DNA from: Spirochaetaceae bacterium
Lineage (GTDB): Bacteria > Spirochaetota > Spirochaetia > Treponematales > Rectinemataceae
Assembly (NCBI GenBank): GCA_025355995.1
Contig: JANXYQ010000096.1
Span: forward strand, 1-64,000
DNA length: 64,000 nucleotides
Direction of reading: 5' to 3'
In this document: piece by piece, positions 58,809 through 64,000 of the stretch
How positions within the stretch are numbered: the first letter of the stretch is position 1
Layout of the letters: every line of letters starts with the position of its first letter
Position numbers and translations under genes: made by a program
Notes under the pieces: model-generated
Seen by the model: the letters and a program-made list of their open reading frames with translations, nothing else
What the model was told of the DNA's origin: nothing
Database searches by the model: none

Positions 58809-60931
58809 CCGCAGTCCCCAAGCCGACCGCCGCCGATTGGTCGGATGCCCTGCTCACCTCCGGGACCGAGGCCCTGCTCGGGGCCGTGCGGAATTATATC
58901 GGACCCATCAAGACGCCCTATGACAAGCGGGACCTCGTCGGCTACCTCGAGGCCTTCTTGCGCCGGGCGGAGACGAAGGAATCTCTCCTCTCCCTCCTCG
59001 ACTCCCTCGACATCCGGATCCTGGGCTCCTCGCTGCTCCTGGGCCCCGTCCCCGAGCAGGCCCTCAAGGACCTGTTCGTCGGCGAGCTGCCGCTATTCGA
59101 TCTGGGCGTCCGGCTCGCCAACCTCCTCGATCGCCTCCTGCTGTTCCGATACCAGTCGGGCGGGCGGCGCTTCGTAGCGGTCAATCCCCTGCTCGAGGAC
59201 GAGTTGAGGACCAGGGCCCTCGACCCGGAGATATTCTTCTCCGCGAGCGGTCCTATTCCCCCTCCCCCGGAGGCCGGCGGATGTGCCGTCGACGCCCGCT
59301 CGGCCATCGCGCTCTTCTCCTTCCTCTTCCATTCCCCGCTCTCGACCCGGAAGGGCGGGGGGCTGACGAAGAGGGCGGCGGAGCGCGCGGCGCTGATGCT
59401 CCCGGAGCTCGCCGGGGCCTCGGAGGATCGCCTCGGCACTCTCGCCCGCGCCTTGGCGGCGTCGGGCGCCCTGGTCGCGGGGGACGGCGACGAGCGGAGC
59501 CCCGACTACAAGGGCTTCGCGAAGATACTGGGGGAGTGGGGTGAGGACCTGCCCTATTTCCTCGCGGCCTGCCTGGCTGGGGAAGGCGAGGGCGCCGAGG
59601 GGCCCCTCGCCCTCGTCTTGGCGAGCGCGCTGGAGTCCCTGCCTGCCGGCGTCGCCATACCCCGTCCGGCCCTCGCGCGATGGCTCAGGATCGCGGCGAG
59701 GCGCGTGAACCTCGCCGAGCGAGGCTCGGCCGCCGAGTTACGCTCGGCGACGGACGGCAACCCCGCCGCGGATCCCGCCGCGGCGCTCGCCGCGCTCGAG
59801 TCTTTCGGGATCCTGGCGCCGCGGGACGGTTGCCTCGTGCCCGTCCTTCCCGGCCGCGCGGCGAAGGCTGCGAAGGACGCGATGGACGCGTCGGCCGGGG
59901 CGGGCCATCCCGTCCTCGTCGCGGAGGGCTCGCACGCCCTCCATCTCATGCCCGAGGCGGGCCTCGAGGACAGGCTCTTCGTGGGTTGCGTCGCTAGGCC
60001 GGTCTCGATAGGGACGGTGTGGAGCTTCGACGTGGAGCGCGACACCGTCCGCCGCGCCTTCTCGGCGGGATTCTCAGCGGCCGCCGTCAAGGCGCGCTTC
60101 GAATCCTTGGGCGGCGCGCCCCTGCCGCAGAGCTTCGCCTTCTCACTCTCCGCCTGGGAGGAGGAGTACCGCTCGCTCAGGCTGTATCGGGGTTTCGTCC
60201 TCGCGGCGGACGAGCGGCAGAGGCTGGTCATCGAGCGCTCCGCCGCCCTCGGGAAGATCGTCGTCGAGCGCCTGGCTCCCGGCGTCTACTTCCTCTCGGT
60301 GGCGTCGCCGGACGACGCCGTCGCCGCCCTGGCCGCGGCCGGCCTGGAGGCGCCCCCACTGATACAGGCGGCGCCCCGCGCCGGCCGCGCCCGCGACTCA
60401 GCGGCCGCCGAGCTCTTCGCCCCGCCGAAGGCCGGGGACGGGGCGCGACGGTCGATCGACGCGTTGCGCGATCTCATCGGCGCGGCCGCGCTCGCCGCCG
60501 GGGCGCCCGGGCCCGACCCAGAGGCGAGGCTGGCCGTCCTGCGCGCCGCCCTCGCGACCTCGCATCGGACCGAGGACGAGCGGCGAGAGCTCTCGGATCG
60601 CATCGAGCGCCGGCTCGTGCTCACCGAGAGGCAGATAACCCAATCCGACCCGAGGTCCGAGCGCCTCGAGGCCGGCGGGCTCGATTACCTGGGGAAGGTG
60701 CGCGTCGTCGAGCGCGCCCTCCGCTCCTCGGGCGACAGGCTCGAAGTGCTCTACAGGCTGCCCGGCGAAGAGCCCGTCAGGGCGCTGCTGCGGCCCGTCA
60801 GGCTCGACAAGAACGAGAAGGGGCTAGTCCTCGAGGCCGAAGACCTCGCGACGGGCGGCCCCGCCCGCGTACCCCTGGGCGCCGTAAGCACGGTGCGCAG
60901 GGTGCGCGCATCCTTATTCGGAGAAGACTAA
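58805..60931 (+). CDS. Helicase-associated (Helicase_C_3) protein with WYL-like C-terminus
   Basis: A 708-residue cytoplasmic partner of the XPB helicase. The middle region (about 365-485) matches the same Helicase_C_3 domain as XPB (VLVAEGSHALHLMPEAG, VWSFDVERDTVRRAFSAGF, LPQSFAFSLSAWEEEY). Residues about 625-708 resemble a WYL-type SH3-like module (VERALRSSGDRLEVLYRLPG, RALLRPVRL, VPLGAVSTVRRV). The N-terminal 350 residues contain winged-helix-like stretches but no known motif. It has no nuclease or ATPase signature. It overlaps both neighbours, implying fixed stoichiometry with XPB and the NYN protein. Confidence 0.75.
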   Translation: MTAVPKPTAADWSDALLTSGTEALLGAVRNYIGPIKTPYDKRDLVGYLEAFLRRAETKESLLSLLDSLDIRILGSSLLLGPVPEQALKDLFVGELPLFDLGVRLANLLDRLLLFRYQSGGRRFVAVNPLLEDELRTRALDPEIFFSASGPIPPPPEAGGCAVDARSAIALFSFLFHSPLSTRKGGGLTKRAAERAALMLPELAGASEDRLGTLARALAASGALVAGDGDERSPDYKGFAKILGEWGEDLPYFLAACLAGEGEGAEGPLALVLASALESLPAGVAIPRPALARWLRIAARRVNLAERGSAAELRSATDGNPAADPAAALAALESFGILAPRDGCLVPVLPGRAAKAAKDAMDASAGAGHPVLVAEGSHALHLMPEAGLEDRLFVGCVARPVSIGTVWSFDVERDTVRRAFSAGFSAAAVKARFESLGGAPLPQSFAFSLSAWEEEYRSLRLYRGFVLAADERQRLVIERSAALGKIVVERLAPGVYFLSVASPDDAVAALAAAGLEAPPLIQAAPRAGRARDSAAAELFAPPKAGDGARRSIDALRDLIGAAALAAGAPGPDPEARLAVLRAALATSHRTEDERRELSDRIERRLVLTERQITQSDPRSERLEAGGLDYLGKVRVVERALRSSGDRLEVLYRLPGEEPVRALLRPVRLDKNEKGLVLEAEDLATGGPARVPLGAVSTVRRVRASLFGED

Positions 60932-61719
60932 TGAAGAACCAGAACCAACCAGAACACCAGGGCTACCAGGGCCAGCTCAAGCTCGCCGTCCTCGTCGACG
61001 CGGACAACACCCAGGCCTCCATCATGGAGGGCCTCCTCGCCGAGATCGCCAAGTACGGTGTCGCGAGCGTCAAGCGCATCTACGGCGACTGGACCAGCAC
61101 GAACCTCCGCAGCTGGAAGGACAAGCTCCTCGAGTACGCCATCCAGCCCATCCAGCAGTTCTCGTACACCACGGGCAAGAACTCGACCGACAGCGCTATG
61201 ATCATCGACGCGATGGACCTGCTTTACACCGAGAACCTCGACGGCTTCTGCATAGTGTCGAGCGACTCGGACTTCACCAGGATCGCGATGCGCCTGCGCG
61301 AGGACGGCAAGATGGTCCTCGGCTTCGGCCAGCGCAAGACCCCCAAGCCCTTCGTGGCGGCCTGCGACAAGTTCATCTACACCGAGATCCTGCGCGAGGG
61401 CGAGGAGGAGCGCGAGTCCCGCGGCGACCGCGACGCCCCGCCCCGCCAGGCTGCGGTCGACCTCAAGATCGACCGCAAGGCGGCCAACCTCATGCGCTCC
61501 GCCGTCGAGGACGCGGCGGACGAGTTCGGCTACGCCTACCTAGGCGCGGTCGGCACCTACATCATGAACAGGCAGCCCGAGTTCGATCCCCGCAACTACG
61601 GCTACCGCAAGCTCGGCGACCTCATCAAGGCCTCGGGCCTATTCGACATCGACGAGAGGGCGAGCCCGACCGACCAGGGCAAGCAGATCTACATCAAGAC
61701 CAGGGCCAAGGGGCGTTGA
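60931..61719 (+). CDS. NYN (LabA/DUF88) domain protein with LOTUS-type C-terminus
   Basis: A 262-residue protein. The N-terminal NYN/PIN-like nuclease fold has the acidic residues VLVDADNTQAS near 20, STDSAMIIDAMDLL near 92 and IVSSDSDFTRIAMRL near 113. The C-terminal OST-HTH/LOTUS-like domain runs about 180-258 (LMRSAVEDAADEFGYAYLGAVGTYI, YGYRKLGDLIKASGLF). The family contains metal-dependent RNases, and LOTUS domains bind RNA or G-quadruplexes. ATG 60931 overlaps the TAA of the upstream gene by one base. Coupling to an XPB-type helicase is notable. Confidence 0.88.
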   Translation: MKNQNQPEHQGYQGQLKLAVLVDADNTQASIMEGLLAEIAKYGVASVKRIYGDWTSTNLRSWKDKLLEYAIQPIQQFSYTTGKNSTDSAMIIDAMDLLYTENLDGFCIVSSDSDFTRIAMRLREDGKMVLGFGQRKTPKPFVAACDKFIYTEILREGEEERESRGDRDAPPRQAAVDLKIDRKAANLMRSAVEDAADEFGYAYLGAVGTYIMNRQPEFDPRNYGYRKLGDLIKASGLFDIDERASPTDQGKQIYIKTRAKGR

Positions 61720-62186
61720 GCGAGCCGATCCGCCTCCGGCGCGCGGGTCCGCCCGACCTCGGCGCGATCGTCGCCCTGCGGATCGAGTTCGAGCGCCTGA
61801 CGCGCGACTCCGGCTCACTCGACGAGGGAGCCCGGAGGGCCGAGCTGGCGGAGCTCCTCGGCCGTGACCTCGGGTCGGGGCGGCTCCTGGCCTGGCTCGC
61901 CGAGGACGGCGCCCTCCCCGTCGCCCAGGCGGGCCTGCGCCTGGGCGATGGGGCGGCCGCAGGCCAGGGTACCCGTCAGGGTAGGGGCGGCGAGCTGCTG
62001 AACGTCTACTGCGAAGGGACGCACCGAGGCCGCGGGATCGCCACCGCCCTCGTCGGGCTGGCCGTGGACGAGGCCCGCTCGCTCGGCCTCAAGCGCCTGG
62101 CTCTACGGCCCACGGAGGCTTCGCGGCGGATCTACGAGAGGGCGGGCTTCCGCGCGTCAGGCCGGGAGATGGTCCTCGAGCTATAG
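61716..62186 (+). CDS. GNAT-family N-acetyltransferase
   Basis: A 156-residue acetyltransferase with IRLRRAGPPDLGAIVAL at the N-terminus and an acetyl-CoA-binding region near 100-118: LNVYCEGTHRGRGIATALV. YERAGF follows near 143. The substrate is unknown. The only good start is TTG 61716, which overlaps the TGA of the NYN gene, extending the chain of overlapping genes to four. It is convergent and slightly overlapping with the UDG-like gene (end 62181). Confidence 0.82.
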   Translation: MSEPIRLRRAGPPDLGAIVALRIEFERLTRDSGSLDEGARRAELAELLGRDLGSGRLLAWLAEDGALPVAQAGLRLGDGAAAGQGTRQGRGGELLNVYCEGTHRGRGIATALVGLAVDEARSLGLKRLALRPTEASRRIYERAGFRASGREMVLEL

Positions 62187-62957
62187 CCCGAAGACTCGGA
62201 TCCTGTTCTCCCGCCCTATCCTCGCCAATTCGCCGTCCATCGCGGCGCCCGGCCGGGCCTTCTTCTTCATCTCGATCGCGAACTGGTTCATCGAAAAGTG
62301 GTTGAAGGCCCAGACGCCGGAAAGCAGGCCCGGTTTGGCCTTGGCCATGCGGCGGACGAGCTCGTCGCGGTAGATCTCGAAGAGGCCGCCCCTGCGCAGC
62401 TCCCCGACGCCCGATATCCAGAGCGCGGGCAGGTCGGCTCTCGATCCCGTCCCGGTTTCGCGCAACGCGCAATAGAGACGCCACGCCAGATCGGCCATCG
62501 CCGCCTGGCTCCCGGCGAGCAGGGCCGACAGGCGCTGGGCGTGGATGCCCGAGGCCTTAGCGAGGAGGGCGAGCTCGGCGGTCTTGGGCGTGTGGACGGG
62601 GGTCTTATTCAGTATCAGGACCTCCTTGCGGAAGTCGAGGCCGAGCTCCAGCTCGAGCCAACCCTCGGCCAGCTTCCCCGATTGGCCCACTAGATAGCGG
62701 TTGTTGGCGGCTAACTGCTCTTTTTTGCCGGGGTTGTCCGCGACGAGGATTATCTTGATCTCGCTGTCCGGCCCCAGCTCGTCGAGGGCGCGGTTGTAGA
62801 CGACGGGCGTCTCCACGAGGTAGTCCACGTAGCCCCGTTGGACGCGAACCCGCTCCTGCGCCTCGAGGAGGTAGGGGTTGGCCGCGGTCCAAGCGTCCAC
62901 GAGGCCGCGGAATTCCTTCCGTATCGAATCGAGGACGGCGTAGGCTTCGATCTGCAT
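62181..62957 (-). CDS. Uracil-DNA glycosylase superfamily-like protein
   Basis: A 258-residue protein. The segment IILVADNPGKKEQ near 69 followed by YLVGQSGKLAEGW near 87 matches the UDG superfamily pattern (a VGxxPGxxE-type motif A and the downstream GxxG loop). LILNKTPVHTPK near 113 fills the strand and loop usually holding the conserved Asn. The C-terminal motif expected as HPS appears as VWAFNHFSMNQF, which is altered, so catalytic activity is uncertain. A TTGCCG/CATTCT promoter ends 6 nt before ATG 62957 with no ribosome binding site. Confidence 0.6.
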   Translation of the reverse strand: MQIEAYAVLDSIRKEFRGLVDAWTAANPYLLEAQERVRVQRGYVDYLVETPVVYNRALDELGPDSEIKIILVADNPGKKEQLAANNRYLVGQSGKLAEGWLELELGLDFRKEVLILNKTPVHTPKTAELALLAKASGIHAQRLSALLAGSQAAMADLAWRLYCALRETGTGSRADLPALWISGVGELRRGGLFEIYRDELVRRMAKAKPGLLSGVWAFNHFSMNQFAIEMKKKARPGAAMDGELARIGRENRIRVFGL

Positions 62958-62963
62958 CGGGCC

Positions 62964-62992
62964 AGAATGACGGCCGATGTCGATTACGGCAA
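62964..62992 (-). promoter_or_regulatory. Leaderless-type promoter of the UDG-like gene
   Basis: On the minus strand the -35 is TTGCCG (62987-62992), the spacer 17 nt and the -10 CATTCT (62964-62969), with 6 nt to ATG 62957. Confidence 0.5.
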
Positions 62993-63062
62993 GGGGGTCC
63001 CCCCAATCAGGCTATTATTCGCGCTATGCTTATGGAATAATGCAGCGAGATCTGGAGATGCC

Positions 63063-63785
63063 ATGAGGGAAACCTTCGCAGCCTTCTCGTTAATGCTCGC
63101 CCTGCCCGCGGCGAGCTTCGCCCTCTCGCTCGGCCTGGGCGCCCGCGCCTACGGCGACGCGGCCGGCGCCTTCGGCGGGACCTATGCCGCCGCAACCGCC
63201 GAGCGCTACGCCGAGCTCGGGGCCTCGTCCTTCAGCGCCCTTGGCTCCTCGTCGATCCTTCCCGCCTTCGCCTACGGAGGCGGACTCGAATTCGATCTCG
63301 GCGGCCTGTTCGCTCCGCGCTTCAGTCTAGCCATCGGGGCGGGTTACGGCCTCTGGGGCGCGGGGCTCGTCGGCAAGGACTCGAGCGGGAAAGGCTTCGC
63401 GAGCACCCTCTGGTACGCGCCCGTCCTCGACCTCAGCGCGGAGGCCAGGTATGCGTTCCGAGTCGGCCCGGGCTCGATCGAGCCCGGCCTCGGCGCCTTC
63501 GTCGGAGCCATCTTTCCCAAATATAAGATTGAGGAGAGAATCTCCGGAGTCGGCTCGAGCGTCGATCCGTCCCCCTTGGCCGCCGACGCCCTTGTCCTGG
63601 GACTGCGCGCCTCGGCCGCCTATGCCCTGCGCCTCGGGCCCGGCGACCTCCGGCTCGGCCTTTCGGTAGCCGTCGGACAGTCCCTCGCCTCCGCCGCAGG
63701 CAGCCTCGGCGCCTCCATCCTTTGGCCCTGGCGGGCCGGCCTCGACCTGGGCTACGTCTATTATTTCGCGGGAGGTAAAAAATGA
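63063..63785 (+). CDS. Outer-membrane beta-barrel protein
   Basis: A 240-residue exported protein with a signal peptide (MRETFAAFSLMLALPAASFA). Alternating hydrophobic/polar strands rich in Gly and Tyr follow (SLGLGARAYGD, FSLAIGAGYGLWGAG, LDLGYVYYFAGG near the end). The pattern fits an eight- to ten-stranded outer-membrane barrel. GGAG precedes ATG 63063. Its TGA overlaps the ATG of the downstream lipoprotein gene, so the two are likely made together. Confidence 0.75.
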   Translation: MRETFAAFSLMLALPAASFALSLGLGARAYGDAAGAFGGTYAAATAERYAELGASSFSALGSSSILPAFAYGGGLEFDLGGLFAPRFSLAIGAGYGLWGAGLVGKDSSGKGFASTLWYAPVLDLSAEARYAFRVGPGSIEPGLGAFVGAIFPKYKIEERISGVGSSVDPSPLAADALVLGLRASAAYALRLGPGDLRLGLSVAVGQSLASAAGSLGASILWPWRAGLDLGYVYYFAGGKK

Positions 63786-64000
63786 AATCGGCCGGGATAG
63801 CATTCGCCCTGCCCGCTTTCTTCGCCGCATCCCTCCTGGCCGCCTGCTCCCTGCCCGGCTCGACGGCCTCGACGGTCCCCGTCGTTCAGCATATGGCAGT
63901 CTCGGGCACGTACAATTACAGCGTCGATCTGGGCAGTAGCCCCCGCGATCTCTACTTCGTGTTCACCAACACCGACCTGCAGCAGAGCGCCACCAAGCCG
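63782..64000 (+). CDS. Lipoprotein, N-terminal part (cut by window edge)
   Basis: The frame is open from ATG 63782 to the window end (73 codons). It has a clear lipoprotein signal: a Lys near the start, the hydrophobic stretch IAFALPAFFAASL, and lipobox LLAAC. The mature part begins with Ser/Thr-rich sequence, then a beta-type segment (VSGTYNYSVDLG, DLYFVFTNTDL). GGAGGTAAAA precedes the ATG, which overlaps the barrel gene's TGA. The family cannot be decided from the visible part. Confidence 0.75.
   Translation, partial: MKSAGIAFALPAFFAASLLAACSLPGSTASTVPVVQHMAVSGTYNYSVDLGSSPRDLYFVFTNTDLQQSATKP

Noticed and set aside
1-64000. CRISPR arrays, rRNA or tRNA genes, complete insertion sequences
   Set aside because: No regularly spaced repeats, no rRNA or tRNA signatures and no transposase reading frame were seen on either strand.

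Overview
The window is high-GC DNA from a diderm, anaerobic spirochaete, most likely a Treponema/Spirochaeta-type member of Spirochaetota. The evidence is a set of family choices rather than a marker gene: a rubrerythrin, desulfoferrodoxin and rubredoxin cluster; a DAK2-DegV fusion; a histidine-kinase-ATPase/HDOD fusion; a bacterial XPB helicase with a helicase-associated partner; CsgG/FlgO-type domains fused to other envelope modules; and outer-membrane barrels and lipoproteins. No rRNA, tRNA, CRISPR array or intact insertion sequence was seen.

Layout. 1-3.8 kb is a foreign-looking, lower-GC island with an MmeI-type (class IIL) restriction-modification protein and a secreted single-HKD phospholipase-D-type nuclease. 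A 54-residue YjzC-like protein follows on the minus strand. 4.25-13.3 kb holds three truncated radC copies, all on the minus strand and all broken at the same point. Between them lie a TetR/RND/LolA-like/outer-membrane operon and a decayed beta-propeller-SH3 gene. 13.4-17.6 kb is a MoxR/DUF58/DUF4129 operon. 17.6-20.3 kb is a PaaX-like regulator with three membrane proteins. 20.3-28 kb has a lipocalin with a damaged start, DegV, a DUF1295/HAD/plsY operon in which plsY has an in-frame UAG, the oxygen-defence cluster and RlmI.

28-38 kb carries envelope and regulatory genes: DUF2807, a vWA-FlgO lipoprotein, a MarR-GNAT fusion, a Cof-type HAD and a heterodimeric ABC exporter. 38-47 kb has a propeller fused to a degenerate NodB domain, coupled to a Lon-like protease, then HDOD, VanY, a CsgG-barrel protein and an XRE regulator. 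47-56 kb is mostly housekeeping: RadA, MalQ, a degenerate GH3, a Gate-domain protein, ClpP, PurC and an EEP nuclease or phosphatase. 56-62 kb has an orphan beta-class DNA methyltransferase divergent from a tightly overlapping XPB / helicase-associated / NYN-LOTUS / GNAT operon. The window ends in envelope genes.

Two cross-cutting observations stand out. First, at least nine genes have a recognisable -35/-10 pair whose -10 ends only 6-9 nt before the ATG, with no Shine-Dalgarno sequence. This implies leaderless mRNAs, many of them for regulators and DNA-metabolism genes. Second, several genes are broken by one lesion (plsY UAG, a G8-tract frameshift, a lipocalin signal-peptide frameshift, a propeller-SH3 pseudogene), which is either real decay or consensus error.
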